Shown piece by piece: positions 35,369 through 43,162 of a stretch of DNA of 64,000 nt. The notes beneath the pieces were generated by a model that worked only from the letters and a program-made list of their open reading frames with translations, made no database searches and had not been told where the DNA came from. The DNA is from Syntrophobacterales bacterium (GTDB lineage Bacteria; Desulfobacterota; Syntrophobacteria; Syntrophobacterales; Thermodesulforhabdaceae): assembly GCA_026417655.1 (NCBI GenBank), contig JAOACS010000028.1, forward strand, positions 1-64,000, given 5' to 3'. Numbering within the stretch: position 1 is the stretch's first letter; each line of letters opens with the position of its first letter. The position numbers were made by a program, and so were the translations under genes.

Positions 35369-36003
35369 AGCTTCACCCTATCTCTTACGAGCCCCTCAAT
35401 CTGAGGAAGAGTTCTCCAAAAAAAGTGGTTCTCTCCCTCTATGACAATAAGGGAATTAGGAGAAGCCATACTTTCCCCAAGCCACAATTGGAGACTCCTC
35501 TGAGAACAAAATTCATCCCTAGAGCCAACCACTATTAGGCTAGGGATCGACATGGGCAACTTCAGCCCTTCGAAATCCATAACGTCCAGAGGCGGAGCGA
35601 TCAAAACAAGCCCTTTGAAGGATTCTCGCGAATAACCTCTTAGGAGAATCCAGCTCCCAAAGGAATACCCTGCTCCATAAAGGGTTATTATCCCTCTAGA
35701 TCTCATAAATCGACAGGCAGAGATGAGATCCTCCACCTCACCTCGTCCATCGTCGTAACTCCCTTCACTGGCTCCAACTCCGCGGAAGTTAAATCTAAGC
35801 GTGCTCATCCCCAAATCGGAAAAGGCCCTCTGAATTGCTACTACCACGCCATTTTCCATATCTCCTCCATAAAGAGGATGGGGATGGCAAATAACAACCC
35901 CTCTAGCACCATCCTCCTGTCTTGATGATGCAGAGAAAAAACGGCCCTCAAGCCTTATAATCCTCCCCGAATCATTAACCTGAATCCAAAGGGTCTCTTC
36001 CAT
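35347..36003 (-). CDS. Alpha/beta hydrolase
   Basis: The 218-residue protein has the fold's oxyanion-hole block CHPHPLYGG and FNFRGVGASEG. The nucleophile elbow is GYSFGSW (Ser), and a late acid/His pair is plausible in VVGSRDEFC and GENHFFWR. It matches the bacterial family of small cytoplasmic hydrolases related to dienelactone hydrolases. Substrate unknown. It follows thiD by 8 bases. Confidence 0.85.
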   Translation of the reverse strand: MEETLWIQVNDSGRIIRLEGRFFSASSRQEDGARGVVICHPHPLYGGDMENGVVVAIQRAFSDLGMSTLRFNFRGVGASEGSYDDGRGEVEDLISACRFMRSRGIITLYGAGYSFGSWILLRGYSRESFKGLVLIAPPLDVMDFEGLKLPMSIPSLIVVGSRDEFCSQRSLQLWLGESMASPNSLIVIEGENHFFWRTLPQIEGLVRDRVKLWKLDVA

Positions 36004-36011
36004 TATTTGAT

Positions 36012-36827
36012 TTATCTCTCCCAGACGCTACAGTTGTAAAAATGATGAAGAGGTCTATGGCCCAATCCTATACTAAGCCCCTCCGCCATGGCACCAAGGA
36101 CATATTGCTTCGCCTTCCCTACAGCCTCTTCTACATCCATACCCTTCGCGAGAAAAGAAGCAAGAGCCGCCGAAAAGGTGCAGCCCGTCCCATGGGTATT
36201 CTTAGAGGTGATACGATCACTTTCGTAGGTTTTAAACCTCTTGCCATCGTATAGGACATCTACAACCTTTTCACCCCGCCCATGACCTCCCTTGAGAACG
36301 ACATACCTAGGGCCAAGCTTGTAAATACCTTTGGCAGCTTCCTTCATCTCATCGAGAGAGTCAATAACTATTCCACCAAGTATAGCCTGAGCTTCTGGAA
36401 TGTTAGGAGTTACAACATAGGCAAGGGGCAAAAGATCGGCAACTAAGCTTTGCACCGCATCGGATTGAAGCAAAAGATCTCCACTCTTAGCGACCATGAC
36501 AGGATCAACAACTAGTTTTTCAATCTTCCACTTTCTGATAGATTCAACCACCGCAAAAATTATCTCCCTTCTGTCGAGCATCCCAGTTTTTACGGCATCT
36601 GTTCCAATATCCTCCATGATGGCATCGATCTGAGCCGTCACAAAGTATGGATCAACGGAGAAGATACCCTTTACAGAAAGGGTATTTTGCGCCGTAAGAG
36701 CTGTAACAACGGTCGTTGCATAAACTCCAAGGGCAGAACAGGTCTTCAAATCGGCCTGGATCCCTGCTCCCCCTCCCGAGTCAGATCCTGCAATAGTCAT
36801 AACCCTAGGGATACGCCTAAGACTCAT
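36012..36827 (-). CDS. thiD: Hydroxymethylpyrimidine (phosphate) kinase
   Basis: I start at 36827 (271 aa; AGGA upstream), which clears the thiL stop. A start 27 bases earlier would overlap thi[40 protein letters not shown] and [14 protein letters not shown] are diagnostic. It phosphorylates HMP to HMP-PP in thiamine synthesis. The thi genes run thiE-thiL-thiD. Confidence 0.95.
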   Translation of the reverse strand: MSLRRIPRVMTIAGSDSGGGAGIQADLKTCSALGVYATTVVTALTAQNTLSVKGIFSVDPYFVTAQIDAIMEDIGTDAVKTGMLDRREIIFAVVESIRKWKIEKLVVDPVMVAKSGDLLLQSDAVQSLVADLLPLAYVVTPNIPEAQAILGGIVIDSLDEMKEAAKGIYKLGPRYVVLKGGHGRGEKVVDVLYDGKRFKTYESDRITSKNTHGTGCTFSAALASFLAKGMDVEEAVGKAKQYVLGAMAEGLSIGLGHRPLHHFYNCSVWER

Positions 36828-36832
36828 ACTTA

Positions 36833-37894
36833 TCAATTCCTGAAATGATCCCAACCACCCCTGGGTATAAAATCTGAGGCGGGAAAGATCCTTCCTTTAT
36901 CATCTAATATAAAGACCTTGCCCGATCCTTCTACAAAACGCCCAACGGAAGTTATTCCAACACTGGAAGCCTGCTTCCCTTGATAATACCTTAGGAGGTC
37001 ATCTACCAATTCTTCAGGCACCGTAAACAACAGCTCATAATCTTCTCCGCCGGAAAGAGCCCAATACAGGGAGTCATACCCCATAAGACCTGCCACCTCC
37101 ACACATACGGGATCAATGGGAATGTTGAAAAGCTCTATAATAGCATCGAGCCGATTTTCCCTTGCCAAATGTCCAAGATCCTGTATAAATCCGTCGCTTA
37201 TATCTATCATCGCCGTAACACAACCTGATCCAGCCAGGATGGATCCCTCGAAAACCCTAGAAAGGGGACGAAAGAAAGACTCTTGAGCTCGCTTAAAAAC
37301 GATTTCATCGCATCTTTTCGCCTTCGCCTGATCACCAATCACTAGTTCAAGCCCCGCTCTAGCCTTCCCTAAGGTCCCCGTCACGAAGATAATATCACCG
37401 GGTGAAGCGCCTCTACGCTTTATGAGCTGCCCCTTTGAAACCGTCCCCATAAGAAATAGATCAATGACAATTTCTTCCCTTGTTCTAGAGCAATTTCCCC
37501 CAACGAGACTCGCTCCCATCCGTATTAAAGCATCCCCTATACCTGAATAGAAATCCTCAAGAAACTTTAAAGGCGTCCTCGAGGGAAGATTGAGCCCTAC
37601 GAGAGCCCATTTTGGTCTTCCTCCCATCGCTGCAATATCACTTGCGTTCACCTCAACAACCCTAAGACCAAGGTCATAGGGCGGTATAAGCTCTAGGGGA
37701 AAATGGACGTTTCCTATTTGAGCATCACAGGTGGCAAGAAGGTATTCCGGTCCCCCTAAGTCTATAACGGCCACATCGTCCCCAATTCCCACCACAACAT
37801 CGGAACCATACCTATCGCCAAAACGAGAACGGAGCATCTCGATAAAACCGAATTCGCCTTTATCAGCAAGGGTTATATCTTTTTTTGTTTCCAT
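36833..37894 (-). CDS. thiL: Thiamine-monophosphate kinase
   Basis: The 353-residue enzyme phosphorylates TMP to thiamine pyrophosphate. [33 protein letters not shown] and [16 protein letters not shown] are the expected nucleotide and Mg sites. The start lies within the end of thiE (22-base overlap), with no strong own ribosome site, suggesting coupling. Confidence 0.95.
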   Translation of the reverse strand: METKKDITLADKGEFGFIEMLRSRFGDRYGSDVVVGIGDDVAVIDLGGPEYLLATCDAQIGNVHFPLELIPPYDLGLRVVEVNASDIAAMGGRPKWALVGLNLPSRTPLKFLEDFYSGIGDALIRMGASLVGGNCSRTREEIVIDLFLMGTVSKGQLIKRRGASPGDIIFVTGTLGKARAGLELVIGDQAKAKRCDEIVFKRAQESFFRPLSRVFEGSILAGSGCVTAMIDISDGFIQDLGHLARENRLDAIIELFNIPIDPVCVEVAGLMGYDSLYWALSGGEDYELLFTVPEELVDDLLRYYQGKQASSVGITSVGRFVEGSGKVFILDDKGRIFPASDFIPRGGWDHFRN

Positions 37895-38508
37895 AGGGTT
37901 ATGAACCTTTTGGAGACCTTTTGAGGATCTTCTGAACCAAGGATCGCAGAAACAACACAGATCCCCCTTATCCCCGTTTTTGCAAGAAGCTCAAGATGTT
38001 GTTCCTTAATTCCTCCTATGGCGACAGAAGGAAGTCTACTGAGAGATGCGAGGCGGGCTACCCCTTCTATACCAAGTGGAGTTTTGTGATCCGGCTTTGT
38101 CGATGTAGGAAAAACCGGTGCAAAGGAGACGTAATCAATAACGTCAAGGAGTTCATGAGCGAGAGAAAGTTCTCTTTCATTATGCACAGTGAGCCCTATG
38201 ATCTTTCCCGGTCCCAGGATACGGCGGGCAATAGGAGGAGGCATATCATCCTGCCCAAGATGAACTCCATCGGCATCTACAGCCATGACTACATCCAATC
38301 TATCATTAACAAGAAAGGGCACATTAAAGGAACGACAAAGATCTCGAAGAGCCATAGCCTCTTCAACCATAGCCCCAGTAGAAGCCATCTTCTCTCGATA
38401 CTGTAAAACCGTTACCCCGCCCTTCAAGGCCTCCTCAACCGCCTTTAAAAGACTAATCCCCTTTAGGGCCTTTTTATCCGTTACAAGATAAAGACTCCAA
38501 TCTATCAT
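37873..38508 (-). CDS. thiE: Thiamine-phosphate synthase
   Basis: The 211-residue TIM-barrel enzyme joins HMP-PP and thiazole phosphate. YLVTD, VLQYREK, LVNDRLDVVMAVDADGVHLGQDD, VSFAPVFPT and AIGGI are conserved. Its start overlaps the PilU-like gene by ATGA, leaving no room for a TPP riboswitch. No thiC, thiG or thiS is in the window. Confidence 0.95.
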   Translation of the reverse strand: MIDWSLYLVTDKKALKGISLLKAVEEALKGGVTVLQYREKMASTGAMVEEAMALRDLCRSFNVPFLVNDRLDVVMAVDADGVHLGQDDMPPPIARRILGPGKIIGLTVHNERELSLAHELLDVIDYVSFAPVFPTSTKPDHKTPLGIEGVARLASLSRLPSVAIGGIKEQHLELLAKTGIRGICVVSAILGSEDPQKVSKRFITLWKQKKI

Positions 38509-39677
38509 CGGACTATCCGTTTCGAATAATCGACGTCAATCTTTAGGCCCTCTATGTCCGTTGTCTTTTCACCACGGGCAGCCTTTATATTGTCTATGCC
38601 ACGCTTTACAACAGCCCTTTGGGAAGCATAGGTGATAGCGGTCTCTTCGGTTATTAACCCCTTTTCATAAAGATCTAGTATCCACATGTCAAAGGTGGTC
38701 CACCCAAAGGGTTTTTTCTGCTCCATCATTTCGTAGAAGGTTCTACCCTCAGATTCGCCGTGAATGATAGTCTCCCTCACCCTAAGGTCCGAACCCATAA
38801 TCTCAAAGGCTGCTATCCGTCCCCCTCCAACCTTTGGAAGTAACCGTTGGGAGATGATCCAGCGCAGAGATTCGGCAAGGCGGATGCGAACGAGGCGCTC
38901 CTCTCCAAGCTCAAACATGCCAATGAGGCGATTTACTGTGTGGGCAACATCAATGGTATGAAGGGTTGTAAAAACAAGATGACCCGTTTCACAGGCGGTT
39001 AGAGCGATCTCTGCCGTTTCTCTGTCTCTCATCTCCCCCACAAGAATCACCTTAGGCGCTTGACGAAGGGCAGCCCTTAGACCATTTGCATAGGTGTCAA
39101 AGTCAACCCCTAGCTCCCTTTGGTTAAAAGTAGCCCTAATGGGTTTATGGACAAATTCTACGGGATCTTCAAGGGTAACTACATGAACCGGGAAATTAAT
39201 ATTAATCTCATGCAGAATGGCAGCAAGAGTTGTCGATTTACCGCTTCCTGTGGCACCTGTCACAATCACAATGCCGTTCTTTTCACGGGCTACCTCCTTT
39301 AGAACTGGCGGAAGTTCCATCTCTTCCATGGAGGGGACTCTGGTGGGTAGCTGCCTCATGACTATAGAGATATTCCCCTGTTGAGAGAATATATTTACTC
39401 GGAACCTAGCCCTTCCTGGAACATAGTAGGAAAGGTCAGTATAACCATAACGGAGGAGATGACTAATCAGACGACGATTCCCTCCCATAAGGGCTAAAGC
39501 GATCTGCTCGGTATGATACGGGATGAGCTCCCTGATACCAAACTCAAAAAGGACTGGTCTAAGCACCCCATGAACTTCCGCCTGGGGAGGATGACCAACG
39601 GTAAAGTTTATATCCGAAAGGTGTGGATATTCATCCAAAATCTTAGAAAGTAAAAAATCTAAGTCTTCCTTCTTCAT
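38505..39677 (-). CDS. PilT/PilU-type pilus retraction ATPase (second copy)
   Basis: I start at 39677 (390 aa; GGGAG upstream). A start 24 bases earlier overlaps pilT. The N-terminal PAS-like domain is followed by Walker A (VTGATGSGKSTTLAA), the Asp and His boxes (VTLEDPVEFVHKP, TACETGHLVFTTLHT) and a C-terminal end unlike PilT's AIRxLIRE motif, closer to PilU. It would power or assist type IV pilus retraction with the neighbouring PilT. No pilB, pilC or pilin gene is in the window. Confidence 0.87.
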   Translation of the reverse strand: MKKEDLDFLLSKILDEYPHLSDINFTVGHPPQAEVHGVLRPVLFEFGIRELIPYHTEQIALALMGGNRRLISHLLRYGYTDLSYYVPGRARFRVNIFSQQGNISIVMRQLPTRVPSMEEMELPPVLKEVAREKNGIVIVTGATGSGKSTTLAAILHEININFPVHVVTLEDPVEFVHKPIRATFNQRELGVDFDTYANGLRAALRQAPKVILVGEMRDRETAEIALTACETGHLVFTTLHTIDVAHTVNRLIGMFELGEERLVRIRLAESLRWIISQRLLPKVGGGRIAAFEIMGSDLRVRETIIHGESEGRTFYEMMEQKKPFGWTTFDMWILDLYEKGLITEETAITYASQRAVVKRGIDNIKAARGEKTTDIEGLKIDVDYSKRIVR

Positions 39678-39693
39678 AACTCTCCCACACTTT

Positions 39694-40779
39694 CTATACA
39701 ACTTCCGTAAAATCTATGGGAGCATCGGTAAGGAAGGGACGGAAGATCTCCTTATTAGAACACTTCATATAGGCCTCCTGAGGAGAAACACGTCCCGCCT
39801 GAAGATGCTCCATTATGGAATCGTCCAGACTCTGCATCCCATATTTCTTACCGGTTTGGATGGCCGAGAGGAGATGTTGGGTCTTCTTTTCCCGAATCAT
39901 AGCCCTTACACCATGAGTCGCTATGAGAATTTCGAGTGCAGCAACACGACCAGGCTTGTCCGTCCTTTTTAGTAACGTCTGAGATATAACGGCTCGAAGA
40001 GCATCGGCAAGCATGTGCCGTATCTGCTCTTGCTCATCTGTGGGAAACACTTCTATGATTCTGTTTACCGTCTTAGAGGCATATTCGGTATGAAGTGTAG
40101 AGAAGACAAGGTGTCCCGTCGCCGCAGCCTCTATGGCAAGCCTCATAGTTTCAAGGTCTCTCATTTCACCTACAAGTATGATGTCCGGGTCCTCACGAAG
40201 TGCGGCACGAAGGGCTTTAGCAAAGGATTGTGTATGAGTCCCAACTTCCCTATGGTTCACAATACAGTTTTTACTCTTGTGGACAAACTCTATGGGATCC
40301 TCAATAGTGATAATATGATCCTTTCGTTGCCTATTAGCCTCATCGATAATCGCCGCCAAAGTGGTTGATTTGCCGCTTCCCGTAGGACCCGTTACCAATA
40401 CAAGTCCTCGAGGAAGAAGAGCGAGCCGCTTTAGGATGGTTGGAAGCCCCAGTTGATCAATAGTTTTGATCTCTTGGGGTATTTCTCTAAAAACCGCTCC
40501 AATACCGTTTTTCTGCATGAAGTAATTAGCTCTGTAACGACCAAGTCCCGGGATTTCGTAGGCAAAATCTACATCGCCTGTTTCTTCAAACTCCTTTATT
40601 TTCTCCTCAGGCGTAATCTCGTAGAGCATGGTTCTAAGATCATCGTTGTCAAGGACTTTGTATTTCACCCGTTCGAGATCGCCATGGATGCGAAGAACCG
40701 GTTGCTGGCCTGCAACCATGTGAAGATCTGAAGCCCCATAGTCATGCATAAGCTTAAAGAAGGCATCAATCTTTGCCAT
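39694..40779 (-). CDS. pilT: Type IV pilus retraction ATPase PilT
   Basis: The 361-residue hexameric ATPase has GASDLHMVAGQQPVLRIHG, Walker A VTGPTGSGKSTTLAA, the Asp box TIEDPIEFVH and the His box ATGHLVFSTLHT. The retraction motif is GVRAMIREKKTQHL (AIRxLIRE type). It depolymerises pili for twitching motility. A GAGGG site precedes the ATG. It is in a minus-strand run with the PilU-like and thiamine genes. Confidence 0.95.
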   Translation of the reverse strand: MAKIDAFFKLMHDYGASDLHMVAGQQPVLRIHGDLERVKYKVLDNDDLRTMLYEITPEEKIKEFEETGDVDFAYEIPGLGRYRANYFMQKNGIGAVFREIPQEIKTIDQLGLPTILKRLALLPRGLVLVTGPTGSGKSTTLAAIIDEANRQRKDHIITIEDPIEFVHKSKNCIVNHREVGTHTQSFAKALRAALREDPDIILVGEMRDLETMRLAIEAAATGHLVFSTLHTEYASKTVNRIIEVFPTDEQEQIRHMLADALRAVISQTLLKRTDKPGRVAALEILIATHGVRAMIREKKTQHLLSAIQTGKKYGMQSLDDSIMEHLQAGRVSPQEAYMKCSNKEIFRPFLTDAPIDFTEVV

Positions 40780-40809
40780 ATTCTATACCCTCAAAGAGGT
40801 TTAGGCTAC

Positions 40810-41484
40810 CTACCAGGCAAAATAGAAAATCTCCTCCGGAAGCTGAATACAGGTAAGTTTTCGTCCATAGCCAGCTCCCGTGTCAATACCGATTTTGTCT
40901 TCCATGACAAGGGGTTCATAAAAGGGGGTATGACCAAATACAACTCTTTTCCCAAGTTCAATTCGAGAAAAGATAAATTCATGCCTAATCCATAGAAGAT
41001 CCTCTTCGGTCTGTTCATCTAAAGATAGATTGGGTCGAAGCCCTCCATGGACAAAGACATACTGATCAATCTCCACTAAGCAAGGAAGTGATCGGAAAAA
41101 ATCGACATGGCTAAAAGGAACATAGACTCTATAATGCCCCTCTAGATCTTCTTCATATCCATAACTTTCAAGTGTAGATTTTCCTCCGTTTAAAAGGAAA
41201 AGAAGTGTATCAGATCTCCTAAGAAAGTCTAAAAACATCTGTTCGTGATTTCCCCGAAGACATATTACTCGTTCGCTTCGGCGCCATAGATCCATAACGG
41301 TTTCGACAACAAACTTTGACGCAGGACCTCGATCGATATAATCTCCCAGAAAGATTAAAATATCCTGACTCAAATCGTAGGGAATTTCGGCCAGTAATTT
41401 CTTAAGCTTTTTCACATGGCCGTGGATATCTCCTATGGCAAAGATGTGTCTATAGGGAATTTTTAACGTTCTAGAAAGAGCCAC
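40810..41484 (-). CDS. Serine/threonine protein phosphatase-like metallophosphoesterase
   Basis: The 224-residue protein begins at GTG with GGAG upstream. It has the bimetal motifs GDIHGH, GDYIDRGP, RGNHE and a late FGHTPF. This matches bacterial PrpE/PP1-type and ApaH-like enzymes, which remove phosphate from proteins or cleave Ap4A. Substrate cannot be fixed from sequence. It overlaps the PflX-like gene by 22 bases. Confidence 0.88.
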   Translation of the reverse strand: MALSRTLKIPYRHIFAIGDIHGHVKKLKKLLAEIPYDLSQDILIFLGDYIDRGPASKFVVETVMDLWRRSERVICLRGNHEQMFLDFLRRSDTLLFLLNGGKSTLESYGYEEDLEGHYRVYVPFSHVDFFRSLPCLVEIDQYVFVHGGLRPNLSLDEQTEEDLLWIRHEFIFSRIELGKRVVFGHTPFYEPLVMEDKIGIDTGAGYGRKLTCIQLPEEIFYFAW

Positions 41485-42419
41485 TTCAAAAAACTCCGCC
41501 GATCATCAATTCTAGAAAGCCCCAGTTCCTGAGCTATCTTTAAGGCTGCTAAGTATTCTTCGTGCCTAAGCATTCTAAGGAGATTCCTATCCACCTCGTC
41601 CCAGTCCCTCTCCTCAAAGAGCTCTCCCATAGGACGATATTGGTTCATAATGTTTACGTAGGTGTTTGGAGAAATCTCTTGAGCGATAAACCTAAGTATT
41701 TTTCTCGTATCCTCAACAAAACCAGGCATTACAAGATGCCTCACCAAAAGCCCCCGCTTAGCGAGGCCATCCTCGATAATAAGGTCTCCCACCTGTTTGT
41801 GCATCTCCTTTAAGGCGGCCCTTGCACGCTCAGGATAATCCTCCGCATCGCACCACTTTTTGGCAAGAAGGGGATCCCAAAACTTAAAGTCGGGCATATA
41901 GATATCCACTATTCCCTCTAAAAGCTTAAGAGCCGATACCCTATCGTAACCGCTTGAATTATAGACAAGGGGAACTTCAAGCCCCTTGCCTATGGCATAG
42001 GGAAGACTTTCGAGGATCTGAGGTACAATATGACTTGGAGTCACAAAATTTATGTTGTGACATCCCATACGCTGAAGTTCCATCATAATCTCGGCAAGCT
42101 GAACAGGGAATACCACATAGCCGTGGTTTGTATGACTTATATCGTAATTCTGACAGAAGATACACCCCAGATTGCAACCTGCAAAGAATATTGTCCCTGA
42201 GCCCTTCCGACCTACGAGAGGAGATTCTTCCCCAAAATGGGGACCATAACTCGCTACCACCGCATATCTTCCGATGAGACACCTACCAGCCTCGTTCTGG
42301 AGCCTATTGACCTTACACATTCGGGGGCATAGGGTACACTTACCCATCCAGGAAAGGGCCCTCTTAATCCTTTCCTGTAACTCCCCCTTTTCATAGGAGA
42401 TTCGATAGGAGGCGATCAT
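41463..42419 (-). CDS. PflX-like radical SAM protein (COG1313 type)
   Basis: The 318-residue protein has an N-terminal cysteine motif CTLCPRMC, then the radical-SAM cluster site C-x3-C-x2-C in AGCNLGCIFCQNYDIS, followed by HTNHGYVV and IYMPDFKFW. It resembles pyruvate-formate-lyase activating enzyme homologues of unknown substrate. It is cytoplasmic. It lies 4 bases after the UPF0173 gene. Confidence 0.87.
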   Translation of the reverse strand: MIASYRISYEKGELQERIKRALSWMGKCTLCPRMCKVNRLQNEAGRCLIGRYAVVASYGPHFGEESPLVGRKGSGTIFFAGCNLGCIFCQNYDISHTNHGYVVFPVQLAEIMMELQRMGCHNINFVTPSHIVPQILESLPYAIGKGLEVPLVYNSSGYDRVSALKLLEGIVDIYMPDFKFWDPLLAKKWCDAEDYPERARAALKEMHKQVGDLIIEDGLAKRGLLVRHLVMPGFVEDTRKILRFIAQEISPNTYVNIMNQYRPMGELFEERDWDEVDRNLLRMLRHEEYLAALKIAQELGLSRIDDRRSFLKWLFLER

Positions 42420-42423
42420 AAGA

Positions 42424-43059
42424 CTATCCCGCTTTATTTAAAATAACAACAGGTACTTCCCCTTCCAGGGCCTTTGCAAAGTTTTGGGCATCCCTTAAGG
42501 ACCCAACAATAGCCCCATAATGCATCGGAACAGCAATCTTAGGCTTTATAGCTCGAGCCGCTTCAACGGCCTCTTCAGCCGTCATAACATATGTTCCCGA
42601 CACGGGGAGAAAGGCCACATCGACTTTGAGATTTTTCATCTCAGGAATGAAATCCGTATCTCCCGCATGGTAATAGCGAACCCCATCCATTTCAACAACG
42701 AAGGAAAGCATTCCAGCAGAGGCAGGATGGAATTGTTTATTCACATTGTAGGCCGGATATACCTCGACAGTAACACCCTTTACCGTTAGCTTATCACCAG
42801 GCTTAACGGTTCTTACATCGCCAGAGAGCTTTTTTGCCGACATCTTATCCGTGATTATGATGGTATCAGGTTTTTTAATCTTTTCAACATCCTGGGGAGA
42901 GCAGTGATCGAAGTGTTCGTGACTTATTAGAATTATATCAGCCTTTGGAGCCGACCCAGGAAGTTCGTAAGGATCAAAGAATACCCTTTGGGATCCCTTT
43001 ATGCATATAGCATCATGACCAAACCATACCACATTTTTTACCAATTCCTCAGGCTTCAT
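42424..43059 (-). CDS. Metallo-beta-lactamase fold hydrolase, UPF0173-like
   Basis: The 211-residue protein has the metal motif SHEHFDHC, then YHAGDTDF and PMHYG, the pattern of UPF0173/UlaG-like metal-dependent hydrolases. Substrate unknown. TGGAGG precedes the ATG. It leads the minus-strand run down to the sirtuin gene. The 103-base gap to the helicase gene is AT-rich and likely holds divergent promoters. Confidence 0.88.
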   Translation of the reverse strand: MKPEELVKNVVWFGHDAICIKGSQRVFFDPYELPGSAPKADIILISHEHFDHCSPQDVEKIKKPDTIIITDKMSAKKLSGDVRTVKPGDKLTVKGVTVEVYPAYNVNKQFHPASAGMLSFVVEMDGVRYYHAGDTDFIPEMKNLKVDVAFLPVSGTYVMTAEEAVEAARAIKPKIAVPMHYGAIVGSLRDAQNFAKALEGEVPVVILNKAG

Positions 43060-43162
43060 GACTTGCCTCCATGCTGTTTTTGATCATATTGTATTTTTTG
43101 ATGGTTTTTCAGAATAAAGAGACTATACGAATTCTCGCTAAGTATAAACTCAGGGATCCAAA

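Noticed and set aside
38500-38560. TPP riboswitch expected before thiamine genes
   Set aside because: thiE overlaps the upstream PilU-like gene by four bases, so there is no untranslated leader to hold one.
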